This document shows, one piece after another, positions 16,185 to 24,172 of a DNA stretch of 64,000 nt. Origin of the DNA: Bacillota bacterium. Its GTDB lineage: Bacteria > Bacillota > Sulfobacillia > Thermaerobacterales > RSA17. How positions within the stretch are numbered: position 1 is the first letter of the stretch; every line of letters begins with the position of its first letter. A program made the position numbers and the translations under genes. The DNA lies in NCBI GenBank assembly GCA_017577485.1, contig PKRI01000005.1:13834-77833 (forward strand). Direction: 5' to 3'. The notes beneath the pieces were generated by a model, which had not been told where the DNA came from, did not search any database, and saw only the letters and a program-made list of their open reading frames with translations.

Positions 16185-16898
16185 TCACGGCGCCGGGTCC
16201 CGACGGTAACCGTCCCCGGGCCGGGAACCATCCCCGGCGGCCGCCCGCCACAGGCGGGCCAGGCTGACGCCCTGGAGGGTTTCCAGGACCACCTGGTGCT
16301 CGGGGAAGGACAGCAGCGCCGTCACCTGGTTGGGAACCACCACGCAGGGCAGGCCCGCCGACCGCGCGGCCATCGCGCCGTTGGGCGAGTCCTCGATGGC
16401 CAGGGCCAGGGACGGCTCCACCCCCAGGCGCCGGCACGCCAGCTGGTAGAGGTCGGGAGCGGGCTTGGCAGGGACCCCGTCGTCGATGGTGCAGATCACC
16501 GGGAAGTACCGCTCCAGGCCCAGCCGGGCCAGGTGCTCATCCACCCAGGATCGCGGCGAACTGGAGGCGATGGCTGCGGGAATGCCGTGCTGCGCCATCT
16601 CGGCCAGCAGATCCAGGATGCCGGGACGGACGCCCTCGGCCAGGATCAGCTGCCGGTCCCGCTGCGCCCGCCACGCGGCCACCGCCTCGCGGTCCAGGGC
16701 GGTGCCCAGGCGCCGCTCCAGGTCGTCCAGGGGATCGAAGATGCCCCAGGCGGCGCCCACGCCCTGGGCCCAGCGGTCCAGCGGCAGTTCCAGCCCGAAG
16801 CGGCGGTAGACCTCGGACCAGGACCGGTACTCGGGGCTCTCGGTGTCGATGATGGTGCCGTCGAAGTCGAAGACGACGGCCCTGGGCAGCACCGTCAC
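16185..16898 (-). CDS. HAD-superfamily hydrolase (beta-phosphoglucomutase-like)
   Basis: This is a cytoplasmic phosphatase or phosphomutase of HAD subfamily IA. Motif I is FDFDGTIID (residues 10-18), motif II is ASSSP, motif III is the lysine in GVPAKPAPD and motif IV is AIEDSPNG. A helical cap lies between motifs I and II. The 237-residue length is normal and the GTG start at 16898 gives motif I at the expected place. It has no obvious operon partner. The substrate cannot be read from sequence; beta-phosphoglucomutase and phosphoglycolate phosphatase are the closest well-known relatives. Confidence 0.85.
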   Translation of the reverse strand: MTVLPRAVVFDFDGTIIDTESPEYRSWSEVYRRFGLELPLDRWAQGVGAAWGIFDPLDDLERRLGTALDREAVAAWRAQRDRQLILAEGVRPGILDLLAEMAQHGIPAAIASSSPRSWVDEHLARLGLERYFPVICTIDDGVPAKPAPDLYQLACRRLGVEPSLALAIEDSPNGAMAARSAGLPCVVVPNQVTALLSFPEHQVVLETLQGVSLARLWRAAAGDGSRPGDGYRRDPAP

Positions 16899-17067
16899 AC
16901 TTCCCTGCTACGCCGCCGGGCGGCCCAGGCCTGCCGCAGCCGCCGGCCCCGCCTCCGGGACGGGCCCGGCTCCGCCCGGGATCCGGCCCGAAAGTCCTTT
17001 AGAGGCCCAGGGCCCGTCCTGGCGTTGGCAGCCAGGTGGGACGATAATGCTGGTGGAGGGTGATCCG

Positions 17068-17919
17068 ATGGACCTGGCCAGCCTCATCTGGCTGTTTTTC
17101 CTGTTCTCCGTGCTGACCCCCATGCTGCAGCAGCGGATCCGCCAGTCTCAGCGCCTGGCCATCATCCGGCAGCTTGAGCGCAAGCGCGGCAGCCGCGTGA
17201 TCACCCTCATCCACCGCCAGGAGTCGGTGTCGCTGCTGGGCATCCCGGTCACCCGCTACATCGACATCGACGACTCGGAGCGGGTGCTGCGGGCCATCAA
17301 GCTGACGCCGCCCGAGATGCCCCTGGACCTGGTCCTGCACACGCCCGGAGGCCTGGTGCTGGCCGCCGAGCAGATCGCCCAGGCCCTGGTCCGGCACCGG
17401 GGGAAGGTGACGGTGTTCATCCCCCACTACGCCATGAGCGGTGGGACGCTGCTGGCGCTGGCCGCCGACGAGATCGTCATGGACGACAACGCCGTGCTGG
17501 GCCCCGTGGACCCGCAGATCGGCGGCTACGCCGCGGCCGACATCCTCAGGGTGCTGGAGGCCAAGCCCATCGCCGAGGTATCCGACGAGACGGTGATCCG
17601 GGCGGAAATGGCGCGCAAGGCCCTGGCGCAGGTGCGCCAGCTGGTGGTCGAGATCACCACCGCCAACGGCATGCCCAGGGAGAAAGCGGAAACGGTGGCC
17701 TCGGTCCTGGCCAGCGGGCGGTGGACCCACGACTACCCCATCAGCGTGGAGGAGGCCCAGCGCATGGGCCTGCCCGTCAGCACCGGCATGCCCCCGGAAG
17801 TCTACACGCTGATGGACCTGTATCCCCAACCGGCCCAGCAGCGGCCGTCGGTGCAGTACATCCCCATCCCCTACGAGCGCGAGCCGCAGCCCGGACCGGC
17901 CCGGCCGCGCGGCCGCTGA
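17068..17919 (+). CDS. Membrane-bound ClpP-fold serine protease (SDH/DUF114 family)
   Basis: The family is related to SppA and ClpP and is thought to cut membrane or membrane-associated proteins. One N-terminal membrane span (about residues 4-20) is followed by a crotonase/ClpP fold. The oxyanion segment is HTPGGLVLAAEQIA, the nucleophile serine lies in HYAMSGGTLLALAADEIVMD and the following GPVDPQIGG block is conserved in the family. ATG 17068 follows GGAGG by eight bases; ATG 17047 is a less likely start. The tail after residue 255 is Pro-rich. A YHS gene follows 59 bases later. Confidence 0.85.
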   Translation: MDLASLIWLFFLFSVLTPMLQQRIRQSQRLAIIRQLERKRGSRVITLIHRQESVSLLGIPVTRYIDIDDSERVLRAIKLTPPEMPLDLVLHTPGGLVLAAEQIAQALVRHRGKVTVFIPHYAMSGGTLLALAADEIVMDDNAVLGPVDPQIGGYAAADILRVLEAKPIAEVSDETVIRAEMARKALAQVRQLVVEITTANGMPREKAETVASVLASGRWTHDYPISVEEAQRMGLPVSTGMPPEVYTLMDLYPQPAQQRPSVQYIPIPYEREPQPGPARPRGR

Positions 17920-17978
17920 GGACCGCTTCCCCGGCCGGGACCCCGGAGGCCGGCAGCGCGGGCGGGAGGTGACGGACG

Positions 17979-18161
17979 GTGGCCGTGGACCCGGTGTGCG
18001 GCATGGAGATCGACGAGGCCCTGGCCGAGGACCTGGGCGCCGAGCGCCTGGAGTACCGGGGCCGGGTGTACTGGTTCTGCTGCCCCCACTGCCGCCGGCA
18101 GTTCGAGGCCGACCCGGAGCGCTACCTGCAGCCCGGCGGGCCGCCGCGGCACGACCACTGA
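17979..18161 (+). CDS. Small YHS-domain metal-binding protein
   Basis: The 60-residue protein is essentially one YHS domain: DPVCGMEID at residues 4-12 and FCCPHCRRQFEADPERYL near 33-50. Such domains bind a soft metal through the cysteines and occur alone or attached to copper ATPases and monooxygenases. GTG 17979 is supported by GGGAGGTGA eight bases upstream. A His-rich end (HDH) may add a ligand. Role unknown; metal handling is inferred. Confidence 0.85.
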   Translation: MAVDPVCGMEIDEALAEDLGAERLEYRGRVYWFCCPHCRRQFEADPERYLQPGGPPRHDH

Positions 18162-18317
18162 CGCCGGCGCCCCGGGCCGGCCAGCGGCCGCCGGGCGGCT
18201 TGGTTGCAAGCCCCAAAGGCTTTTGCGAAAATGGCCTTGGCCCGCGGGCGGGTCCTTTCTGCGCCGGTTTCACCCGGTTTCCGAACGAACTTCGGAGCAC
18301 TGGCTGACAGGGAGATG

Positions 18318-19433
18318 ATGGCGGTGGCAGTGACCAGGTCGCTGCAGGTGGTCGAGAGCCTGCGGGGACGCCCCCTGGCGGAGGTCCTGAAGGAAGGCGG
18401 CGTGGCCGGCTCCGGCGGCGCCGGGTTCCCCACCTACGCCAAGTACGTCAAGCCCCTTCCCTACCACATCACCAACGCCCAGGAGAGCGAACCCGGCTAC
18501 TACATCGACAAGTGGCTGCACAAGGCGCACCCCGAGGAGTTTGCGGAACTCTACAACTTCCTGCTGGAGTGGGGCTTCCAGAAGATCATCATCGCACCCA
18601 AGTGGAAGGACCGCGAGTGGTTCCTGCCGCTGGAGGAGGCCACCGGCGCCCGGGTGTTCGACGTGCGGGGAAGGGGCAACGTGGTCAACCTGTCCGAGGT
18701 GGAGGAGAAGATCCTCTTCGCCTACACCGACGACCAGTACGCCTTCGGCAAGGAGCAGGCGCTGATCCTCAACACCTGCGGCGTCAGGCTGGCCGCCCGC
18801 GACCTGGCCACGGACCACGGCTTCGTGGTCAGCAACACCGAAACCCTCTGGAACATGTACAAGCTCCTGACCCGGGGCGAGCCGGTGACCATGAAGTACG
18901 TCCACGTGTACGGCGAGACCCCGAAGCATATCTTCGTGGATGTGCCCGTGGGCACGCCGGCCGCCGACCTGTTTGAAGAGGCGGGCATGCCCCTGGACGA
19001 GATCCAGGAGCGGGGCTTCGTGGTGGTGGACGGCGGGCCGGGGTGGTTCTCGATCATCGAGGATCCCCGCTCCTACTCGGTGACCAAGCGCACCAACTCG
19101 CTGCTGGTCATCGACCCCAACTACGCCGACCCCAAGCGCGGCGACGTGCGCACCATCGGCAACCGGCAGGGTTATCCCAAGGAGCCCAAGGAGCAGCACC
19201 AGCAGGCGCCCAGCAAGGTGCTGGAGCCGGCGGTGGTGCGGGTGCGCCTGCAGGACAACCCGGACTTCGCCATCGTCAAGCCGGCGGTGCCGGTGGTGGA
19301 GGTGGGCCAGGCCGTGAAGAAGGGCGATCTCATCGCCCGGCCGGCGGCCGAAGGCTTCTCCAACTCCTTCCACGCCTCCATCGACGGCACCGTCACCGAG
19401 ATCACCGAGCAGTGGATCGAGATCCGGCGCTGA
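18318..19433 (+). CDS. RnfC/PduS-like flavoprotein lacking Fe-S cysteines
   Basis: The N-terminal half resembles the NADH/FMN-binding domain of complex I 51-kDa, RnfC and PduS: GSGGAGFPTYAKY near residue 32 and NAQESEPGYYIDK near 52 match their glycine loop and NAxExEP motifs. An SLBB-like domain follows (about 195-250) and a barrel-sandwich domain ends the protein (about 305-371). This is the PduS/PrdC domain order. There is only one cysteine in the whole protein, so the two [4Fe-4S] motifs of RnfC and PduS are absent. The start is uncertain among ATG 18315, ATG 18318 and GTG 18324. Partner and substrate unknown. Confidence 0.8.
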   Translation: MAVAVTRSLQVVESLRGRPLAEVLKEGGVAGSGGAGFPTYAKYVKPLPYHITNAQESEPGYYIDKWLHKAHPEEFAELYNFLLEWGFQKIIIAPKWKDREWFLPLEEATGARVFDVRGRGNVVNLSEVEEKILFAYTDDQYAFGKEQALILNTCGVRLAARDLATDHGFVVSNTETLWNMYKLLTRGEPVTMKYVHVYGETPKHIFVDVPVGTPAADLFEEAGMPLDEIQERGFVVVDGGPGWFSIIEDPRSYSVTKRTNSLLVIDPNYADPKRGDVRTIGNRQGYPKEPKEQHQQAPSKVLEPAVVRVRLQDNPDFAIVKPAVPVVEVGQAVKKGDLIARPAAEGFSNSFHASIDGTVTEITEQWIEIRR

Positions 19434-19493
19434 GGCCGGTACCCCCGGGGCGGCCCGCCGGGCCGGGCCGCCCCTGCCGGCAGCCGGCGCATC

Positions 19494-19538
19494 GACGGCG
19501 GCACCTCGCAGGCGGCGGGGTGCCGCCGTCTTCTTCTC
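19494..19538 (+). terminator. Intrinsic terminator after the RnfC-like gene
   Basis: A perfect 12-bp stem (GACGGCGGCACC with GGTGCCGCCGTC) is followed by TTCTTCTC. A second 10-bp hairpin, GGGGCGGCCC with GGGCCGCCCC (19447-19474), lies just upstream. Confidence 0.8.
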
Positions 19539-19602
19539 GGGCCGCAGGCCCCACCTGGACCGGACGCCAGGGGCATACAGATCCCGCGGGAGGTGGGAGT
19601 CC

Positions 19603-19884
19603 ATGGACGCGCGCGCTGTGGTGCGGCTGCTGCGGCGGCTGAACCTGGCGGCAGCCCTGGCCCTGGCGGCGGTGGCCGTCCTGCGCCTGCTTCACCAGGG
19701 CGCCGTGGTGCCCATGCTGCTGCTGGCCGGCCTGCTGATCGTGGGCCCCGTGGAGGACTGGCTCAAGCGGCGGGTAGTCAGCCGCCCCGTGGACCCGGGC
19801 CCGCCGGCGGCCCAGGTGGTCGACCAGGCCACCAGCCTGGCGTTGATCCTGATCCTGGTGGCCGCGGCCCTGCTGGCCCGCTAG
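19603..19884 (+). CDS. Small two-helix membrane protein of unknown function
   Basis: A 93-residue protein with two or three hydrophobic segments (about residues 13-28, 35-48 and 76-91) and a basic N-terminus. ATG 19603 follows GGGAGGTGGGAG, a strong ribosome site, which is the best evidence that it is real. Its last 107 bases overlap the 3' end of pxpC on the other strand. I do not recognise a family. Confidence 0.6.
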   Translation: MDARAVVRLLRRLNLAAALALAAVAVLRLLHQGAVVPMLLLAGLLIVGPVEDWLKRRVVSRPVDPGPPAAQVVDQATSLALILILVAAALLAR

Positions 19885-21082
19885 CCCCCGCCGGCACCAT
19901 GGTCATCAGCACCTGGCCGGCGGCCACCCGCTCACCGTCGGCGACCCGCAGGTTCCCGACGGTGCCGGCGAACCCGGCCCGCACATCGAAGAACGTCTGC
20001 ATTACCTCCACGACGCCCACCACGGTTCCCGGCTCCACCGGGTCGCCAGGCCTCACGAAGGGCGCCGCGCCGCGGTAAGGGCGGCTGTAGAAAGTGCCGT
20101 CCAGCGGCGAGCGGACGGCGGCATCCCGCTCCACCACCACCTCGCCGCTCATCAGCTGCCGCCACCAGTCCCGGTAGACGGCCACCGCCTCGGCGGGGTC
20201 GATGGGCGCGAAGCGGATGGTGTCGCCCGGCCGGGCCTGGCCCAGCAGCGCCACGTCGGGGGTGATCACCACGCCCAGCTTGGGATAGCCGCCCACGGTG
20301 GCCCGGCCCGCCAGCAGCACGATGGGCTGGCCGTCGGGCGGGATCTGGACGGCGCCCAGGGCCTGGCCTTCCGAAAGGATCTCCCCCGCCGCCCGGGGCA
20401 CGGCGGGGCCCGACAGGCGCAGCCCGGTGCGGTCCGACGCCGGCGTCACCGTGTACTCGCTGCCGAAGAACGTTTCCAGCGCTCCGGCGCTGAAGTGGTC
20501 GCGGTGGGGTCCCACCACCACCCGCGCCACGAAGCGGTCCGGCACGAAGCGCCAGCGGGCCTGGCGCACCACGGTGTCCGGGCCCCGGAAGCCCCCTGCG
20601 CCCACCGCCAGGCGGTCGCCGGCCCGCAGCGGCCGGCCCTGCCCGTCGGGCCCGCCCAGGCGGCCCACCAGATCGGTGGAGCGACTGCCCAGCACCGGGG
20701 GCACGTCGATGCCCCCGGCCACGCACACGTACGCGCGGCAGCCCCGGGTCCCGCCCCGGAAGCGCAGCACCTGACCCGCCCGGACCGGCACCGCCGTGCC
20801 CGGGGGCAGCGGGTGCCGGTCCAGGACCGCCCCCAGGTCGGCGCCGGTGACGGCCACCCAGGCGTCCACGTCGAAGCGCAGCGCGGGTCCTACCAGCGTG
20901 ACCTCAAGGCCCGCGGCGTCGATGGGGTTGCCCACCAGCCGGTTGCCCAGGATCAGGGCGGCGGGGTCGGCGGCGCCGGCGGGCGAGACACCCAGGTCCT
21001 GGCGCCCGTGGCGGCCCAGGTCCTGAACGGTGGTCTGCAGGCCCGGCTCCAGCACCTGGATGCCCGGGGTTCCCGGGGTCAC
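19778..21082 (-). CDS. pxpC: 5-oxoprolinase subunit C with a C-terminal BCCP-like domain
   Basis: PxpC (KipA, biotin-dependent carboxyltransferase family) works with PxpA and PxpB to hydrolyse 5-oxoproline to glutamate with ATP. Residues 1-305 are the usual PxpC (PGLQTTVQDLGRHG and ILGNRLVGNP at the start; QIPPDGQPIVLLAGRATVGG later). Residues 325-396 are an extra domain like the acetyl-CoA carboxylase biotin carrier: GTFYSRPYRGAAPFVRPGD, then EVMQTF at 359-364, then GTV and GQVL. The residue that should carry biotin, Lys in the EAMK pattern, is Gln362 (codon CAG, 19997-19999). A Pro/Gly tail follows. GTG 21082 overlaps the pxpB stop. Confidence 0.88.
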   Translation of the reverse strand: MTPGTPGIQVLEPGLQTTVQDLGRHGRQDLGVSPAGAADPAALILGNRLVGNPIDAAGLEVTLVGPALRFDVDAWVAVTGADLGAVLDRHPLPPGTAVPVRAGQVLRFRGGTRGCRAYVCVAGGIDVPPVLGSRSTDLVGRLGGPDGQGRPLRAGDRLAVGAGGFRGPDTVVRQARWRFVPDRFVARVVVGPHRDHFSAGALETFFGSEYTVTPASDRTGLRLSGPAVPRAAGEILSEGQALGAVQIPPDGQPIVLLAGRATVGGYPKLGVVITPDVALLGQARPGDTIRFAPIDPAEAVAVYRDWWRQLMSGEVVVERDAAVRSPLDGTFYSRPYRGAAPFVRPGDPVEPGTVVGVVEVMQTFFDVRAGFAGTVGNLRVADGERVAAGQVLMTMVPAGASGPAGPRPPGSGSTPGWWPGRPPGPPAGPGPRGG

Positions 21083-21960
21083 CGGGACTCCTCCTCCCGC
21101 CCCCGGCCCGCCGCGTCCCCGGCGGCCGCCCCGCCGGGCGCGGCGTCACCGGTCGCCGCATCCCCGGCTGCGTCATGCACCGCCCGGCCGCCGGATCCGA
21201 CGGGTTCGGGCCGGAGTTGGTACGCGCCGGCCGCCGCGGCCGCCTCGATCTCCCGGTAGACGTCGGGGCTCACCGGCTCGAAGCGCACGTAATCCCCGGC
21301 GGCCAGCAGCGCCGGCGGGTCGCGGTCGGGGTGGAACAGGGCCACCGGCGTACGGCCGATCAGGTTCCAGCCGCCGGGGCTGTCCACGGGGTAGATGCCG
21401 GTCTGCCGGCCGGCGATGCCCACCGAGCCGGCCGGCACCCGGGTTCGGGGCGTAACCCGCCGCGGCACCGCCAGGCGCGGCGACATCCCGCCCAGGAAGG
21501 GGAAACCCGGCGAGAAGCCGGTGAAGTAAACGAAATAGTCGGTGCCGGCGTGCAGCCGCACCACCTGGTCCGGCGTGAGCCCGGTGTGGCGGGCCACGAC
21601 CTCCAGGTCGGGGCCGTACCGGCCGCCGTAGACCACGGGGATCCGGAAGCGCCGGGCCGGCGGCTCCTGGCCGCCGGCGTCCCCGGCCAGCAGGCGCCGG
21701 CAGTACCGGGCCACCTGCCGGTGGTCGGTCTGGAGCGGGTCGAAGATCACGTACACCGATGCGTAGGCCGGCACCGCCTCGCGGATGCCGCGCCGCCGGG
21801 CCTCCGGCTGCCGCAGCGCCTGGGCCAGGCGCCGCACCCGCCGGCTCACCTCGGGATCGATGCGCTGCGGGAAGTAGACGTAGACGCCCTGGTCGCCGGC
21901 CGGCGCCACGCGGACGCCGCCGGGGTCCTCCCCCGCCCGGCCCGACCGGCCCGCCGTCAT
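21079..21960 (-). CDS. pxpB: 5-oxoprolinase subunit B
   Basis: PxpB (KipI) pairs with PxpC in the 5-oxoprolinase complex. The family blocks are present: a conserved N-terminal APAGDQGVYVYF region, VVYGGRYGPDLEVVA near residue 112, FSPGFPFLGGM near 152 and GWNLIGRTPVALF near 201. The last 60 residues are low-complexity Ala/Gly/Asp and are not part of the domain. ATG 21960 overlaps the pxpA stop (ATGA) and the gene overlaps pxpC in turn, so all three are translationally coupled. Confidence 0.92.
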   Translation of the reverse strand: MTAGRSGRAGEDPGGVRVAPAGDQGVYVYFPQRIDPEVSRRVRRLAQALRQPEARRRGIREAVPAYASVYVIFDPLQTDHRQVARYCRRLLAGDAGGQEPPARRFRIPVVYGGRYGPDLEVVARHTGLTPDQVVRLHAGTDYFVYFTGFSPGFPFLGGMSPRLAVPRRVTPRTRVPAGSVGIAGRQTGIYPVDSPGGWNLIGRTPVALFHPDRDPPALLAAGDYVRFEPVSPDVYREIEAAAAAGAYQLRPEPVGSGGRAVHDAAGDAATGDAAPGGAAAGDAAGRGREEESR

Positions 21961-22733
21961 CCCCGGACCCGGCCCATGGGCGCCACCCGGACCCCCGCTT
22001 CCTCCAGGCGGCGCCGCACGGCCCGCGCCAGGGCCACGGCCTCGGGGTTGTCGCCGTGGATGCACACGGTGTGGACGGGGTGCGGGATGACGGTGCCGTC
22101 GACGGCCTCCACCACCCCTTCGGTGACCATGCGGACCACCCGCCGGGCGGCCAGGCCTGCGTCGGCGATGACGGCGTCGGGGCGGGAGCGGTCCACCAGC
22201 GTGCCGTCGGGATTGTAGTTGCGGTCGGCAAAACCCTCGTAGGCCACCGGCAGGCCGGCCCGTTCTCCCGCCAGGGCCAGTTCCGAGCCCTTCGGGGCCA
22301 CCAGGATCAGGTCCCGGTCGAAGGCGGCCACGGCCTGGGCCACGGCCTCGGCCAGCGCCCGGTCCCGGAGGGCCATGTTGTAGAGGGCTCCGTGGGGCTT
22401 GACGTGCTGCAGCGGCACCCCGAGGGCCCGGCAGAAGGCGAACACCGCCCCCACCTGGTACAGGACGTCGGTGCGCACCTCGGCCGCCGAGGCGGCCAGC
22501 GGCCTCCGGCCGAAGCCCACCAGATCCGGGAAGCCCACGTGGGCCCCGATGCCCACGCCCCGCTCGGCGGCGCGGGTCACCGTGCGCTCCATGACCCGGG
22601 GGTCGCCGGCGTGGAAGCCGCAGGCGATGTTGGCCGAGGTGATGAGTTCCAGCATCTCGTCGTCCCGGCCCAGCCCGTAGGCGCCGAAACTCTCGCCCAT
22701 GTCGCAGTTGAGGTCGACCCAACGCTCCGCCAT
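21957..22733 (-). CDS. pxpA: 5-oxoprolinase subunit A (LamB/YcsF family)
   Basis: PxpA contains the hydrolytic site of the PxpABC 5-oxoprolinase that recycles pyroglutamate. The 258 residues match the family from end to end: VDLNCDMGESFG at residues 6-17, ANIACGFHAGDP at 34-45, GAHVGFPD near 62, HVKPHGALYNMA near 109 and VCIHGDN near 228. It is the first pxp gene; GTGAGGG precedes the ATG. Confidence 0.94.
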   Translation of the reverse strand: MAERWVDLNCDMGESFGAYGLGRDDEMLELITSANIACGFHAGDPRVMERTVTRAAERGVGIGAHVGFPDLVGFGRRPLAASAAEVRTDVLYQVGAVFAFCRALGVPLQHVKPHGALYNMALRDRALAEAVAQAVAAFDRDLILVAPKGSELALAGERAGLPVAYEGFADRNYNPDGTLVDRSRPDAVIADAGLAARRVVRMVTEGVVEAVDGTVIPHPVHTVCIHGDNPEAVALARAVRRRLEEAGVRVAPMGRVRG

Positions 22734-22794
22734 GGCGATCCCTCACCCCGGCTCTACGACGGCGGCGCTGCCGGACCCTGGCGCCCGGGGGTCA

Positions 22795-24042
22795 TCACGC
22801 CGTGTGGGCCGCCGGCTCCGGCTGCGGCTCGGGCAGCCGCACGGCCAGCACCGTGGCGATGACCGGCAGGACCGACATGCCCATCAGCGTCGGCACCAGT
22901 CCCACGGCGTCGGCGATCCACCCGGCCGTGGCGGCGCCGATGCCGCCCACGGTGATGCCCAGGCCCACGTTGAGACCCGAAACCAGCGCCAGGTGATTGG
23001 GCACGTAAAGCTGGTTCAGCACCACGCTGACGGCGTACTGGGACACCAGGAAAAAGCCCTGCAGCGCCAGGAACAGCAGCATCCAGCTGCCCGGCGTCGC
23101 CAGGGTGGCCAGGTGCAGCACCGGCAGCAGGGCCATGGCCAGCGCCATGTAGCGGCGGGGACCGATGCGGTCGGCGATGGGCCCCGTCACCAGGGTGCCC
23201 AGGGCGCCCACCAGCAGGTAGAGAGACAGCACCAGGCCCGAGCGGGCAGGGTCGCCGCCCCGGACCTCCACGTAGTAGATGGGAAGGAACGTGGTCAGGC
23301 CGAACTGGAAGGCAGCCCGCAGGGCCACCACCGTCAGCACCATGGCGGCGGGACCCCAGCGGTCCTGGGACGGGGCGGAAGGCTGCCCGGCACGGCTCGG
23401 GGCCGGCTTACCGCGCCCCGTGAGATCCCCGGGTTCCCCGCTCTCCCCGGCGCCCGCCGTCGAGGCCGCCGCGGCGACCGCCGCGCGGCGCTCCCACAGG
23501 GCCCGGACCGCCGGCAGGCTGACGATCATCACCAGCGCCCACAGCAGCGGCGGCACGGCGATCCAGGTCATGCCCGCCAGGCCTGCCGCGGCGATGGCGG
23601 CCCCGGCCGCCGCCGGGCCCAGGCCGTAGCCGGCGTTGCCGCCCACCTGGAAGATGGACATGCCCGTGGTGCGGCCTCCCGAAGCGTAGTGGGCCGCCCG
23701 CATCCCTTCGGGGTGGAAGGTGGCCACGCCCACACCCGTCAGCGCCACGAAGAACAGCTGCCAGGCATAGGTGGAGGCGTGGGCCAACCCCCAGACCCCG
23801 GCGCCCACCGCCGCCAGGCCCAGGGGGATCATCCAGCCGTTGCGGGCCCGGTCGCTGTAGATGCCCACCAGCGGCTGGACCACCGCCGAAAGCAGGGAAC
23901 TGACCAGCGTGAGGGTGCCCACCTGGCTCAGGGTGAGCCCGGCCGTATCCCGCAGGTACTGGCCCACGATGGGGATGGATCCCTGTCCGAAATCGGTAAG
24001 CAGGTGCGCCATGAACAGCAGCAGCAGCACGCGAATGTTCAT
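22795..24042 (-). CDS. MFS transporter (fosmidomycin-resistance-like)
   Basis: A 415-residue, twelve-span major facilitator. The N-terminus FMAHLLTDFGQGSIPIV and the motif VQPLVGIYSDR resemble the Fsr fosmidomycin-efflux group. A charged linker of about 60 residues (near 185-245) joins the two six-helix halves. ATG 24042 follows AGAGGG by eight bases and places the first helix at the N-terminus. It lies 61 bases upstream of pxpA on the same strand, so a role in moving pyroglutamate or a peptide is possible but not shown. Confidence 0.82.
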   Translation of the reverse strand: MNIRVLLLLFMAHLLTDFGQGSIPIVGQYLRDTAGLTLSQVGTLTLVSSLLSAVVQPLVGIYSDRARNGWMIPLGLAAVGAGVWGLAHASTYAWQLFFVALTGVGVATFHPEGMRAAHYASGGRTTGMSIFQVGGNAGYGLGPAAAGAAIAAAGLAGMTWIAVPPLLWALVMIVSLPAVRALWERRAAVAAAASTAGAGESGEPGDLTGRGKPAPSRAGQPSAPSQDRWGPAAMVLTVVALRAAFQFGLTTFLPIYYVEVRGGDPARSGLVLSLYLLVGALGTLVTGPIADRIGPRRYMALAMALLPVLHLATLATPGSWMLLFLALQGFFLVSQYAVSVVLNQLYVPNHLALVSGLNVGLGITVGGIGAATAGWIADAVGLVPTLMGMSVLPVIATVLAVRLPEPQPEPAAHTA

Positions 24043-24172
24043 CGACCGAACCCTCTCTTCTGCGGGGGTCGCCGCCGTTACCGGGGCGCATTCGACGGGG
24101 GCCCGGGTCACCCTCTCCGGAGGCCTGGGATCACCCGCTCGGGAATCCTCAGGCCGACCCGCTCACGAGCCC

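Noticed and set aside
18200..18232. Promoter TTGCAA-17-GAAAAT before the RnfC-like gene
   Set aside because: The -10 match is weak and the region is short and repetitive; kept only as a possibility.
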